Positions 25,921 to 34,146 of a stretch of DNA of 64,000 bases are shown here, piece after piece. The position numbers were made by a program, and so were the translations under genes. Within the stretch, counting starts at the first letter, position 1. Every line of letters starts with the position of its first letter. The notes beneath the pieces are model-generated. The model did not search any database. It had not been told where the DNA came from and saw only the letters and a program-made list of their open reading frames with translations. This stretch comes from Methylobacterium sp. J-088. Its GTDB lineage: Bacteria > Pseudomonadota > Alphaproteobacteria > Rhizobiales > Beijerinckiaceae. The DNA is taken from NCBI RefSeq assembly GCF_022829295.1, contig NZ_JAKSYH010000167.1:30816-94815 (forward strand). Reading direction: 5' to 3'.

Positions 25921-26751
25921 TTAGTACGAGCCGAACTTGTAGTTCAGGCCGGCGCGGATGACGGCGAACTCGTCGGAGCGACGGCCGACGGGGTTGTAGG
26001 CCACCGGGAAGTTGTTGGCGGCGTTGATGACCAGAGCACCCTGGTTGCGGGTGTTGCGGTCGAGGTTGACGTACAGGCCTTCGACCTTGAGCGTCACCGC
26101 CGAGGAGCGGAAGAAGTTCAGGAACGAGTCGACGGGGAGCGCGTACTCCATGCCGCCGCCGACCGCGTAGCCGGTGCGGAAGCTGTCGTTGCCGGCGTAG
26201 CCGCCGAACGAACGGTCAGCGCTGCCCGAGCCGTAGGCGAAGCCGCCGGTGCCGTACACGAGGACGCGGTCGAAGGCGTAGCCGAGGCGGCCGCGCACGG
26301 TGCCGAAGAAGTCGAGGCTCGACAGGCCACGCGGGTCGGTGACGTAGTACCCGGCGGCCAGCGGGCCGGTGACGATGGAGCGGTTCCGGTTGCGACCGAA
26401 GTCGAGGTACTGGGCGTCGGCCTCGATGCCGAACACCACGCCGTTGCCCGGGGTCAGCTGGAAGTTGTAGCCGATCTGGGCGCCGCCGGAGAAGCCTTCC
26501 TGATTGTTCTGGCCGAAATAGGCCGTCGTGCCGTTGCCGTACGGAGCCGGGACGGCGAAGCTCGAGGTGTTGTTGCTGCTGGCGTCGAACGCGTAGCCGG
26601 CGTTGATACCGAAGTAGGCGCCCGACCAGGTGAACACCGGCACGGGGGTGAAGATCGGCGGCGGGGCGGCCCGACGCGGCAGGTCGGCGGCCGAAGCGGC
26701 GCCGGTCAGGAGGGCCGTAGCGGCGCTCGCGAGAAGAAGCTTCTTGATCAT
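25921..26751 (-). CDS. Outer-membrane beta-barrel protein, Omp25/porin family
   Basis: 276 residues, ATG at 26751 behind GAGGACC. A signal peptide (KKLLLASAATALLTGAASAADLP) precedes an alternating aromatic/polar pattern of beta strands: FTWSGAYFGINAGYAF, GFSGGAQIGYNFQL, VFGIEADAQYLDFG, FFGTVRGRLGYAFDRVLVYGTGGFAYG, and the final strand ending AGLNYKFGSY, whose terminal aromatic is typical of barrel insertion by BamA. This is the OmpA/Omp25-like opacity fold (eight strands) common in Hyphomicrobiales. It converges with DUF5872. Confidence 0.88.
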   Translation of the reverse strand: MIKKLLLASAATALLTGAASAADLPRRAAPPPIFTPVPVFTWSGAYFGINAGYAFDASSNNTSSFAVPAPYGNGTTAYFGQNNQEGFSGGAQIGYNFQLTPGNGVVFGIEADAQYLDFGRNRNRSIVTGPLAAGYYVTDPRGLSSLDFFGTVRGRLGYAFDRVLVYGTGGFAYGSGSADRSFGGYAGNDSFRTGYAVGGGMEYALPVDSFLNFFRSSAVTLKVEGLYVNLDRNTRNQGALVINAANNFPVAYNPVGRRSDEFAVIRAGLNYKFGSY

Positions 26752-27530
26752 CTGGTCCTCTGTCTCCCGTTGGGCGGGATGTGTACCGGACCACAGAACG
26801 ACAGGTTGATGCCGCGCGATAGTGCAACGCTGCAACAGCCGAGCTTGATGTTTTGGGGTGGCCAATAATCAAGTGCGCCGGAGCACATCCCCCATGAGAT
26901 TGCTGTTGCGCGGAGGAAGACCCGTATCCGGGGGGCTTCCGCCAGCGTATCCGTCGGGCGGCCGGAGCCGGGCCGATGCCCTAAGTCATTGCGCGCGCAT
27001 CGTTTCGTCCTGACGCGTAAGGGCTCGCCGTTGAGACCGGCGCGGGAACAAAAAGCCCCGCCGCGCGAGGGCGGACAGGGCTTGAGTGCGATCGTGAATG
27101 TTCCCAGGACCAACCGGGAAGCTTCGCGATCCGTTAGAGCCTACCGGACGCCGGCTCGCAAGGCTGCCGCCGGGGCAGCCCGCAGGTAACATTAATTAAC
27201 GATTCGCCCCCGCGGCGCGTCGATATCGGCTGGACTCAGTCTCCACCGGTCTCCCGCCGCGCTCCGGCTGGGCGTCACCGCCCGTCGCCAGATCATCGCG
27301 GCGCCTGGGCCGGTTCTGCGCGCCGCCGCCGTCATAGGTTCAGTGATCGCCGCCGGACGACGAGGGCCGAAATCTGAGGATTGACTGATCTGCACTTGGC
27401 AAGCTTGTATTCCGCATCGTAACATCGCTGCGATCTCATGAGTTTCTGGCTGAAAGGTCGCGCCTCATGCGATCTGCCGCCGGGTGCGGATCGCGTTCGG
27501 GCGGCGGACCGGCTTGTGGAGAAGCGGCGG
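26752..27530. other. Long gene-free divergent region between porin and cyclase genes
   Basis: Nearly 780 bases. It contains the porin promoter and leader (26752-26990), a structured minus-strand segment with a terminator-like end (27048-27185, listed separately), an AT-rich stretch GTAACATTAATTAACG at about 27185-27200, and the likely cyclase promoter. The overlapping short frames have shadow-like composition. No further gene is supported. Confidence 0.45.
27048..27185 (-). ncRNA. Candidate structured small RNA upstream of the porin gene
   Basis: On the minus strand the segment folds into consecutive hairpins: GGCTGCC/GGCAGCC with loop CCGGC, GAGCC/GGCTC, an arm TTCCC/GGGAA inside GATCG/CGATC, and finally AAGCC..CCGCC/GGCGGGGCTT followed by five Ts, the form of a Rho-independent terminator. 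No protein frame on this strand ends there, so the terminator would serve an RNA gene. AT-rich sequence about 15 bases upstream could be its promoter. Family not recognised; this is inference from structure only. Confidence 0.4.
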
Positions 27531-29186
27531 ATGTCCAGCGTGAGCGAGCGGACCGCGCGGCAGCAGCGGATCATGGCGCCGCTCCTCGTCGCGGCCATCC
27601 TCCTCGGCCTCGCCGGCCTGCCGCTCGCGGTCTGGCTCGACCTGCGCGGCCTGTCCGAGCGGATGCTCCAGACGCAGGCGGTGGAGACCGGCCGGATCAT
27701 CGACCAGATGCGCAGCTTCTACGCCAGCGATGTCGTCCAGGCGGTCAACGGCGCGACGGGGCGGGTGATCACGACCCACGACTACAAGGGCGTGCCGAAC
27801 GCCATCCCGATCCCCGCGACGCTCTCCCTGGAACTCGGCGAGCGGATCAGCGGTGCGGATGGGGCGGTGAAGTACCGCTTCATCTCGGACCTGCCGTTCA
27901 AGGACCGCAAGCCCCACGAGCTCGACGCGTTCGAGGCCCGCACCCTGGCAGAGCTGCGCGCCCACCCCCAATCGGGCTTTGCCAGCGAGACCACCGGTTC
28001 GTTCTTCGACCGTCAGGTCCGGATCGCCGCCCCGATCCGGATGGAATCGGCCTGCGTCCGTTGCCACAACGCGCACCCCTTGAGCCCGAAGACCGACTGG
28101 AAGGTCGGCGACGTGCGCGGCATCCAGGAGATCGTCCTGCACCAGTCGATCGCCGCCAACGTCCTCGCCTTCAAGTATCTGCTGGGCTACTTCATCCTGG
28201 CCGCGCTCGCCGGCAGCACAATCCTGCTCCTGCAGGCGCGCCAGTCCCGCCTGATCGACCGGATGAACCGGGAACTGACGGACTCGAACGGCTTCCTGGC
28301 CGCGGTCTCGGTGCAGATCGCGAAATACATCTCGCCCCAGGTCTACAAGAGCATCTTCAGCGGCGAGCGGGACGTGTCGGTGACGACCGCGCGCAAGAAG
28401 CTGACGATCTTCTTCTCGGACATCAAGGATTTCACCGCCACCACCGAGCGGCTCCAGCCCGAGGAGCTGACCGCGCTGCTGAACGAGTATTTCACCGAGA
28501 TGACCGCCATCGCGCTGAGGCATGGCGGCACGGTCGACAAGTACATCGGCGACGCGATGCTGGTTTTCTTCGGCGATCCCGAGACGAGGGGCGTGCGCGA
28601 GGACGCGCAGGCCTGCGTCCGGATGGCCATCGCGATGCAGCAGCGCCTCGGCCAGTTGAGCGTCCGCTGGCGCCGGGCCGGCATCGAGCGCCCGTTCCAG
28701 GCCCGGATGGGCATCAACACCGGCTATTGCAACGTCGGCAATTTCGGCTCGGACGAGCGGATGGACTACACGATCATCGGCGCCGAGGCGAACCTCGCGG
28801 CCCGGCTTCAGGCGGCTGCGGCACCGGGCGGCATCACCCTGAGCTACGAAACCTACGCCTTGGTCAGCGATGGCGTCCGGGCGAGCCCGCAGGAACCGAT
28901 CCGCATGAAGGGCATCAGCCGCGACGTCGTCCCCTACGCGGTCGCGGACGATTCGACCGCCGGGGATCGGGGCGAGGCCCAGGATACGGTGTTCTCCGAG
29001 CACGCGCGGGGCATCGACTTCTACGTCGACGTCGACGCGCTGGAGGCGGATGGCGCGGCCCGGCTCCGGAAACGCCTGCTCGACACGCTGGCGGCCGTCG
29101 AGCGCCGCATGACCGGTGCGGAACGGCTGGCCAGGGATCTGGAGCCGGAGCCGCATCCGGGGACGCTGCAGCGCGCGGCGCGCTGA
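27531..29186 (+). CDS. Membrane adenylate/guanylate cyclase with c-type heme (DUF3365) sensor
   Basis: 551 residues from the ATG at 27531 behind GGAG; an ATG 31 codons earlier has no ribosome site. TM1 ~15-37, a periplasmic Tll0287-like/DUF3365 domain (~40-210) with CVRCH at 175-179 that matches a c-type heme attachment motif, TM2 ~213-234, then a class III cyclase domain. In the cyclase, the metal aspartates are in FFSDIKDFTA (~297) and DKYIGDAMLVFFG (~341), and the transition-state Asn/Arg in AEANLAARL. So a periplasmic redox or gas-binding signal may control cAMP or cGMP synthesis (inference). Nucleotide specificity is not settled by sequence. Confidence 0.85.
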   Translation: MSSVSERTARQQRIMAPLLVAAILLGLAGLPLAVWLDLRGLSERMLQTQAVETGRIIDQMRSFYASDVVQAVNGATGRVITTHDYKGVPNAIPIPATLSLELGERISGADGAVKYRFISDLPFKDRKPHELDAFEARTLAELRAHPQSGFASETTGSFFDRQVRIAAPIRMESACVRCHNAHPLSPKTDWKVGDVRGIQEIVLHQSIAANVLAFKYLLGYFILAALAGSTILLLQARQSRLIDRMNRELTDSNGFLAAVSVQIAKYISPQVYKSIFSGERDVSVTTARKKLTIFFSDIKDFTATTERLQPEELTALLNEYFTEMTAIALRHGGTVDKYIGDAMLVFFGDPETRGVREDAQACVRMAIAMQQRLGQLSVRWRRAGIERPFQARMGINTGYCNVGNFGSDERMDYTIIGAEANLAARLQAAAAPGGITLSYETYALVSDGVRASPQEPIRMKGISRDVVPYAVADDSTAGDRGEAQDTVFSEHARGIDFYVDVDALEADGAARLRKRLLDTLAAVERRMTGAERLARDLEPEPHPGTLQRAAR

Positions 29187-29319
29187 GCCGGCGCGCCGAT
29201 TGGCTTGCACCGGCGGGGCATCCTGTGGTGACCCTGCCGGCATGGTGCCGTCGCGATTCCCCCTCCGAGCCGGCCCCGGGTGCGACCCGGGCGCGATCGA
29301 CGTGCGGGCGTAGCGTCGG

Positions 29320-29811
29320 ATGTTCGGATTCTCGCTCAGCTCCACCGAGCCCGACAGCATCGCGCACATCATCCAAGTCGCGCTCGCGCCCGCCTTCCTG
29401 CTCTCGGCACTCGCGACGCTGCTCAACGTGTTCTCGACCCGCCTCGGCCGGATCGCCGACAAGGTCGACGCCCTCTCGGCGGAGGCCGCCAGGATGGAGC
29501 GGGCGACGGATGCCGAGGCGCGGCGCCTGACGCGCCGGCTGACGTTCCTGCGGCGGCGCTCCTTCATGCTCGACGTGGCGGTCGCCCTCGCCTCGCTCGG
29601 GGGCTGCCTGATCGGATTGGCCGTGCTGACCCTGTTCGTCGGGGCACTGCGCGACGGCGCCGCCGCGTCGGTCCTGTTCGCCTGCTTCGGGGCGGCCCTG
29701 GTCTGCATCGTCGCGGCGATCGCCGCCTTCATGACCGAGATCCTGATGGCCGGCCGCGGCGTGCGCGACGAGGTCGACCGCCAGCAGGATGGGGTGCCCG
29801 AGCGGCGGTGA
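29320..29811 (+). CDS. DUF2721 membrane protein
   Basis: 163 residues. The DUF2721 pattern is clear: DSIAHIIQVALAPAFLLSALATLLNVFSTRLGRIADKVDAL, a charged connecting helix, RRSFMLDVAVALASLGGCLIGLAVLTLFVG, then a third hydrophobic segment and a short charged tail. Three TM helices in the inner membrane. Function unknown in the family. It lies downstream of the cyclase on the same strand with a 130-bp gap, so they may share transcription. Confidence 0.82.
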   Translation: MFGFSLSSTEPDSIAHIIQVALAPAFLLSALATLLNVFSTRLGRIADKVDALSAEAARMERATDAEARRLTRRLTFLRRRSFMLDVAVALASLGGCLIGLAVLTLFVGALRDGAAASVLFACFGAALVCIVAAIAAFMTEILMAGRGVRDEVDRQQDGVPERR

Positions 29812-29953
29812 GGCCGACCGGCCTCCGAGGCGGGGTGCGCATTGATTCCCGCCGCGACACGGCGGATCGCATCACGCTTGCATCGCCACGGGAACCGGGC
29901 CTTAATCCGGCCGGTGCTTGATGCCGCTGCACGCCGCACCCCGGGAGTTCGTC

Positions 29954-30124
29954 ATGACGGTTGCGATCCTGGTTGCCCTCCTGGCCGGCGCTCTCTCGCT
30001 CGGCGTCCTGTCGGCGGTCTCGTTCGGGCGCCGGGAGGAGATCGAGCTCGGGGACGGGTGTCCGTCCGACGAGGAGATCTTCGATCTGGGCGGTCGGGTG
30101 ATCGACTTGGAACCGCAGCGCTGA
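29954..30124 (+). CDS. Small single-pass membrane protein
   Basis: 56 residues from the ATG at 29954, preceded by GGGAG. One TM helix (VAILVALLAGALSLGVLSAV) then an acidic cytoplasmic tail (RREEIELGDGCPSDEEIFDLGGRVIDLEP). No family is recognised. A longer frame to 29918 is less likely. Confidence 0.55.
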   Translation: MTVAILVALLAGALSLGVLSAVSFGRREEIELGDGCPSDEEIFDLGGRVIDLEPQR

Positions 30125-30167
30125 GGCAAGGCGCCCCGCGCCGGAAACCAGGCTCCGTTCGACACCG

Positions 30168-30428
30168 CTACGCCTCGGTTTCGGGCGCCCCTGCCCCGGA
30201 GGGGGTGTTCTGCCGCCTGGACCAGACGACCCGGCCGGCCGGATCCTTCAGGGCCGCCGAGCCCGAGCGGCCGGCGAGCAGCTTTGCGAACCGGGCCGCC
30301 GCGTCGGCCTTGGCGGCGTCCTCCGAGGGCGCGAGGATCTGCTCGTCGTGGATGATGATGCCGCTCGCGCTCTCCCGATGCACGACGCATTGCAGGCGAT
30401 AGGGAACCGGCGGTGGGTTCGCGGCCAT
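30168..30428 (-). CDS. Short conserved-looking hypothetical protein
   Basis: 86 residues from the ATG at 30428 with GGAGAA upstream. It reads as a small alpha/beta domain: PYRLQCVVHRESASGIIIHDEQILAPSEDAAKADAAARFAKLLAGRSGSAALKDPAGRVVWSRRQ. It probably folds around a beta hairpin. No domain name can be given. It converges with the 56-residue membrane protein gene, 43 bp apart. Confidence 0.6.
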   Translation of the reverse strand: MAANPPPVPYRLQCVVHRESASGIIIHDEQILAPSEDAAKADAAARFAKLLAGRSGSAALKDPAGRVVWSRRQNTPSGAGAPETEA

Positions 30429-30604
30429 GGCGTTCTCCAGCCCGGGATGGCGTCAACGTGACCCGGGAGCCGGCGCCTTGAGCCCGGCTTCCGGGGATTC
30501 GCCGTCCCGGACAGCGAAGACACCGCCGAACACGCATGCCTCCCTGGCACCATCCATCGAGACTGAGCCATACCAGACATACGCGGCCCAAGAACCGTCG
30601 ATCC

Positions 30605-30660
30605 GGTGTCCTGACCATCAGGTGTCCTGACCAGCAGGTGTCTTGCCTAGGAAGTGTCCC
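30605..30660 (+). repeat. 16-bp tandem repeat, about 3.5 units
   Basis: Units start at 30605, 30621, 30637 and 30653 with an exact 16-base period: GGTGTCCTGACCATCA, GGTGTCCTGACCAGCA, GGTGTCTTGCCTAGGA, AGTGTCCC. Identity falls from left to right. It lies in the otherwise gene-free stretch 30429-30877 (about 450 bases), which also holds the terminator at 30788 and no supported frame. Confidence 0.8.
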
Positions 30661-30787
30661 CACCGGGATCGGTCCGGCCTTCGCCGAAGCGGCCTGCCCC
30701 GGGGCATCGGCTGGTCGGCGGCTTCCGTCCCGGATCGGCCCCTCCCCGGACGGGGCGACCCGGACATCGGGATGCCTCGACGGCAAC

Positions 30788-30816
30788 GGCCTCCGATCGT
30801 GCCACGATCGGAGGCC
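30788..30816. terminator. Perfect hairpin terminator
   Basis: A 13-bp perfect stem GGCCTCCGATCGT / ACGATCGGAGGCC with a 3-base loop. It lies 60 bp past the stop of the minus-strand 66-residue gene at 30878 and probably ends that transcript. No long T-run follows. Confidence 0.65.
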
Positions 30817-30877
30817 GCTCCTGGTTCGGGTTCTAGCGCCTGTCAGTCCGGCCGAACGGCTTCGGCCCGGTCCGGAA

Positions 30878-31078
30878 TCAGGCCGCCTCGCCCTCCGCGT
30901 CGTCGGCATCCAGGATGGTCTCCAGATCGCCCACCAGGGCATCCAGCTGGTCGGCGGTCGCCTTGAGCTTCAGCTTGGTGCCGTCCTGCGCCTCGATCGC
31001 GATCTCGATGTGATCCGCGACCTTGGCGGCCAGCGCCTGCTTCACCGTGTAGGTCGTCACGTCAGCCTTGTCCGCCAT
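30878..31078 (-). CDS. Short acidic hypothetical protein
   Basis: 66 residues, ATG at 31078 behind AGGAGA. Sequence pattern TYTVKQALAAKVADHIEIAIEAQDGTKLKLKATADQLDALVGDLETILDADD gives a beta hairpin followed by an acidic helix, compatible with a small cytoplasmic domain. No named family. A strong ribosome site and downstream terminator support it as an expressed gene. Confidence 0.62.
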   Translation of the reverse strand: MADKADVTTYTVKQALAAKVADHIEIAIEAQDGTKLKLKATADQLDALVGDLETILDADDAEGEAA

Positions 31079-31166
31079 GCTGTCTCCTGGGTTGGCTCCC
31101 GGCAACGCGGGGCGGCCCGCATCGATACTGCGGCAGAAGCTCGCGAGGGACTGGAGCCGGTCTGCG

Positions 31167-31499
31167 CTACCTGCGCCGGCGCGCGACCGCCCGCGGCCGC
31201 TGCATCGGCACATCGAGCAGGCGGGGGGCGGGCACCGGAACGGCAGGACGTGGGGCGGGCAGCAACGCCAGCGGCGCCCGGGGCGTCTCGACGATGACGG
31301 CTTCCAGCATCATCGGCCGCGCCGGCCTCGGGAGCCGCCTGGGCCGTGCCGCGAGGGTTCCGAGGGCCCAGAGGCCGAGACACAGCAGGCCGATCAGGAT
31401 CCCGTCCCAGGACGGCTCCGTGCGGCACATCAGGATCCCGGTGCCGGTCAGGGCAGCCAGGGCCGCCAGGAGCCTTGGTGTCGGATCGCCGGACGTCAT
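31167..31499 (-). CDS. Hypothetical membrane protein with Pro/Arg-rich tail
   Basis: 110 residues from the ATG at 31499; the ribosome site is weak. Two TM helices (LLAALAALTGTGILMC and ILIGLLCLGLWALGTLA) are followed by a proline/arginine-rich tail (ALLPAPRPAVPVPAPRLLDVP, RAVARRRR). Unknown function; neighbours are other short minus-strand genes. Confidence 0.5.
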   Translation of the reverse strand: MTSGDPTPRLLAALAALTGTGILMCRTEPSWDGILIGLLCLGLWALGTLAARPRRLPRPARPMMLEAVIVETPRAPLALLPAPRPAVPVPAPRLLDVPMQRPRAVARRRR

Positions 31500-31578
31500 G
31501 CCGCAGAATCCGCGCTCCGCGCTGAAAACCCCTGAACGAAACCGCGACACTTGTCGGCAACCGGGCCTTTCGGGTCGG

Positions 31579-31821
31579 TCAATCGGCCAGACTGGAGGGC
31601 ATCTGCCACGCGACGCCCGGATGCTCGCGGATGTCGCCGGCCCGGGATCCGGTATCGGCATCGCTCGTCCAGTCGCTGGGCTCCGCGATGGCGGCGATCT
31701 CCGCGTCCGGATAGGCGGCCGTCAGGAACAGGCGCGCCTCCCCCTCGGCCTCCGCCCGGACGGTGACCAGGGGTTTCTCCCCTTGTGCGTCGCGCACCTG
31801 GGCGATGAACAGCTTGGTCAT
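31579..31821 (-). CDS. Short hypothetical protein
   Basis: 80 residues, ATG at 31821 behind GGGGAGG. TKLFIAQVRDAQGEKPLVTVRAEAEGEARLFLTAAYPDAEIAAIAEPSDW looks like a small alpha/beta protein. The C-terminus is polar (TGSRAGDIREHPGVAW). No domain recognised. It is 79 bp upstream of the two-TM gene on the same strand, a possible operon. Confidence 0.6.
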   Translation of the reverse strand: MTKLFIAQVRDAQGEKPLVTVRAEAEGEARLFLTAAYPDAEIAAIAEPSDWTSDADTGSRAGDIREHPGVAWQMPSSLAD

Positions 31822-32058
31822 GATCAGGCCTCCCCTTCCGCGACGCGAGGACCGCGACGGGCGGACCGCCGGCCCGGCGCCCTGTCGGACAAGCTTGAAA
31901 GCCGCGCCGCTGTTCCCGGTCGAACAGGGCGCGGCGGGCGGATTCCGTCGGGACGCCCCGGATCGGGACGGGTCGGAACAGGCTCCGGGGCCGGTGGTTA
32001 TCCCGCACGGGCCGGCACCGCGCCGGTACGTCGAAGACTCGTAGAATTCGGGAGCGTC

Positions 32059-32238
32059 ATGACCAGCCGCACCATCCAGTCCGCCCTGCTCGCCCTCGCC
32101 CTGGCCGCCGGCACCGCCGGAATGGCCGCCGCGCAGAGCACGCCCAACGGCAACACCTCCTCCGCCGGCGCCCCGGCGGGCGACAACAACACCGGCAACG
32201 GTGCCACGGGCAGCGGCGCGGCGCCGAGCGGAAAGTGA
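32059..32238 (+). CDS. Very small secreted Asn/Gly/Ser-rich protein
   Basis: 59 residues from the ATG at 32059 with GGGAG upstream. Signal peptide (RTIQSALLALALAAGTAGMAAAQ) and a mature part of Ser, Thr, Asn, Gly and Ala (STPNGNTSSAGAPAGDNNTGNG). It would be a ~35-residue disordered periplasmic peptide. It is followed by a terminator hairpin. Confidence 0.6.
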   Translation: MTSRTIQSALLALALAAGTAGMAAAQSTPNGNTSSAGAPAGDNNTGNGATGSGAAPSGK

Positions 32239-32289
32239 CGCAACGTTAACCATAGGCGACATCGCCGGTCCCACGATCGAGCACCGTCC

Positions 32290-32318
32290 CGTCCCGCGGC
32301 CACCCGGCGCGCGGGACG
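32290..32318 (+). terminator. Hairpin terminator of the 59-residue gene
   Basis: A perfect 9-bp stem CGTCCCGCG / CGCGGGACG with an 11-base loop, followed by TTTCGT, 52 bp beyond the stop codon. Confidence 0.6.
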
Positions 32319-32517
32319 TTTCGTATCGGGCACGCGCTCCTGAACGCGGCCGGGCAGTGCGGAATCCGTCATCCGGCGGACCGGCCCAGGGTGGCGCGTC
32401 CCCGGGGCGGGCGATGGTCGATCGGGGCGGCGCGGTGCGCCTTTTCTTGGGAGCCCGATATCCTGTAAGAGGATCGCCCGGGCGACTACTCCGGCGGGGA
32501 GCTGAATAGTACGGGTG

Positions 32518-33564
32518 ATGCGGCCGAACTCAGTACTGCAACTTCAAGACGAGCGCCCAGGTCTTCATCAGGCCACGGCCTGGCGCGATGCCGTCGCACC
32601 GTTCTGGAACTTCGCGGTCCGCAAGGAGGATCTGGCGGAATTCCGCGGGCGCTCGCAGGTCCAGCATCTCGGGAACGCGATCCTCTGCCGGGCCAGCGCC
32701 TCGGGCCTGCAGTTCACCCGCGACCGCGCCCTCGTGGCCCGCATGGGCATCGATCACATCCTGGCGCATGTGCGCCTGGCCGGCCGGTCCCAGGTCGCGG
32801 CCGGGGGCAGCGAGCAGGATTGCGATCCGGGCGACATCTGCCTGCTCGACCTGTCGCGGCCCCTCTCCGCCCGGTCCACGGACTATCAGGCCCTAACGGT
32901 GGTGCTGCCGCGCGGGCTCTTCGGCGCGAATCAGGGCGTGCTCGACGCGCTCCACGGCCGAATCATCCGCGGCGCGACCCCGTTCGGCCGGATGCTGAAC
33001 GATCATCTGCGGGCCCTCGGCGCGCACGCCCCCGGCTTCTCGGAGCGGGAGGCCGCGGCGGCCGCGCAGGCGACGGCCATGCTCCTCGGCGCGGCGGTCT
33101 CCAGCCTGCCCGCGGAGGAGCGGCCCGGTCGCGCCCCGGACGGCACCCCGATCCTGCTCGCCCTGCGCCGGTTCATCGAGGCCGAACTGGCCTCCCCCGA
33201 CCTGAACGCCGAGGCGCTCGGCCAATCCTTCGGGATCTCGCGCAGCGCCCTGTACCGCCTGTTCGTCCCGCTCGGGGGCGTATCCGGCTACATCCGTCAG
33301 CGCCGGCTCGCCCGCGCCTATCAGGATCTCGCCGGCGACGGGCGCGGCGCCCGCGTCTCGGAAGTGGCGTATCGCTGGGGCTTCGAGAGCCCCGCGCATT
33401 TCGCCCAGGCCTTCCGCGCCGCCTTCGGCCACGCGCCCCGGGATGTCCGGACCCAGGGTCCGGCCCGGAGCGCGACGCCGACCCCGGCGGAGGCCGCCGC
33501 GGCTTCGGATCGCGCGGAGAACTGGCCCGACTTCTACGACTGGGTCCTCCGGCTGGCCGCCTGA
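32518..33564 (+). CDS. AraC-family transcriptional regulator
   Basis: 348 residues from the ATG at 32518 (an adjacent GTG is possible). The N-terminal ~200 residues are an AraC-binding-like cupin sensor domain (LQFTRDRALVARMGIDHILAHVRLAGRSQV, DPGDICLLDLSRPLSA). The C-terminal double helix-turn-helix reads LNAEALGQSFGISRSALYRLFVPLGGVSGYIRQRRLARAYQDL, then RVSEVAYRWGFESPAHFAQAFRAAFGHAPRDVR. It lies just upstream of a metal-efflux operon in the same orientation but need not control it; its ligand is unknown. Confidence 0.88.
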   Translation: MRPNSVLQLQDERPGLHQATAWRDAVAPFWNFAVRKEDLAEFRGRSQVQHLGNAILCRASASGLQFTRDRALVARMGIDHILAHVRLAGRSQVAAGGSEQDCDPGDICLLDLSRPLSARSTDYQALTVVLPRGLFGANQGVLDALHGRIIRGATPFGRMLNDHLRALGAHAPGFSEREAAAAAQATAMLLGAAVSSLPAEERPGRAPDGTPILLALRRFIEAELASPDLNAEALGQSFGISRSALYRLFVPLGGVSGYIRQRRLARAYQDLAGDGRGARVSEVAYRWGFESPAHFAQAFRAAFGHAPRDVRTQGPARSATPTPAEAAAASDRAENWPDFYDWVLRLAA

Positions 33565-33636
33565 GTCGGGGCCATCGGCGCGCGTATGGCTTCGGCTCCT
33601 TGTGTTCCTGACCCCCCATCGACCATAAGACCCGCG

Positions 33637-34008
33637 ATGGGCTTCGGGGTTCGGCATAGGCGCTCCGTGCGGGCGCGGGGCTGGTGGACGATCGCCGTCC
33701 GCATGCTTGCGCTCGTCCTGACGCTGTCGGTCGCCGGACTGGGCGTCGGCCACGCGGCGGATCTCGCCTTCCATGCGGGCAGCCACCATGCCCGGAGCGA
33801 GGGCGCCGTCCTCGACGCGCCGGCCTCTTCCGCCGCTGTCGATCCCGGCCTTGCCGCGCATGTTCATTGTGGCTGTCATCTGGCGGCCCGCTTGGAGGGC
33901 GGGGTGATGGTGCCGCCGCCCGTGCCGGGCCGGCCCCTGCGCGCTCGCCTCGTCCAGGGCCGCCCCTCCGTCGATCCCGACCGGCTGCCGCGGCCCCCAC
34001 GCGCGTGA
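33637..34008 (+). CDS. Small periplasmic/membrane protein with His/Cys motif ahead of metal pump
   Basis: 123 residues from the ATG at 33637. A TM/signal helix (IAVRMLALVLTLSVAGLGVG) is followed by a His-bearing stretch (ADLAFHAGSHHARSEG) and the motif HVHCGCHLA, a likely metal ligand cluster, then a Pro/Arg-rich tail. It resembles DUF2946-like proteins found beside heavy-metal RND pumps. Placed 138 bp before czcB on the same strand, it may sense or hand over metal (inference). Confidence 0.6.
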   Translation: MGFGVRHRRSVRARGWWTIAVRMLALVLTLSVAGLGVGHAADLAFHAGSHHARSEGAVLDAPASSAAVDPGLAAHVHCGCHLAARLEGGVMVPPPVPGRPLRARLVQGRPSVDPDRLPRPPRA

Positions 34009-34146
34009 ACTGACGCCGCCCACCGGCGCGCGTCTCGTCCGGAGGCCTGAACCGGCCCCGGGCCCACCCTCACGCGAAACCTGAACGGGACATTCCGGGA
34101 CCGCCACGCGGCATCCCGCCGTCCCGGCCGCTTCCATGGCCGATCC

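Noticed and set aside
26986..27192. 68-codon minus-strand frame in the gap between porin and cyclase
   Set aside because: It runs through the terminator-like hairpin of the candidate RNA and has shadow-like composition.
27465..29939. 824-codon minus-strand frame
   Set aside because: Shadow of the cyclase and DUF2721 genes, no recognisable motif.
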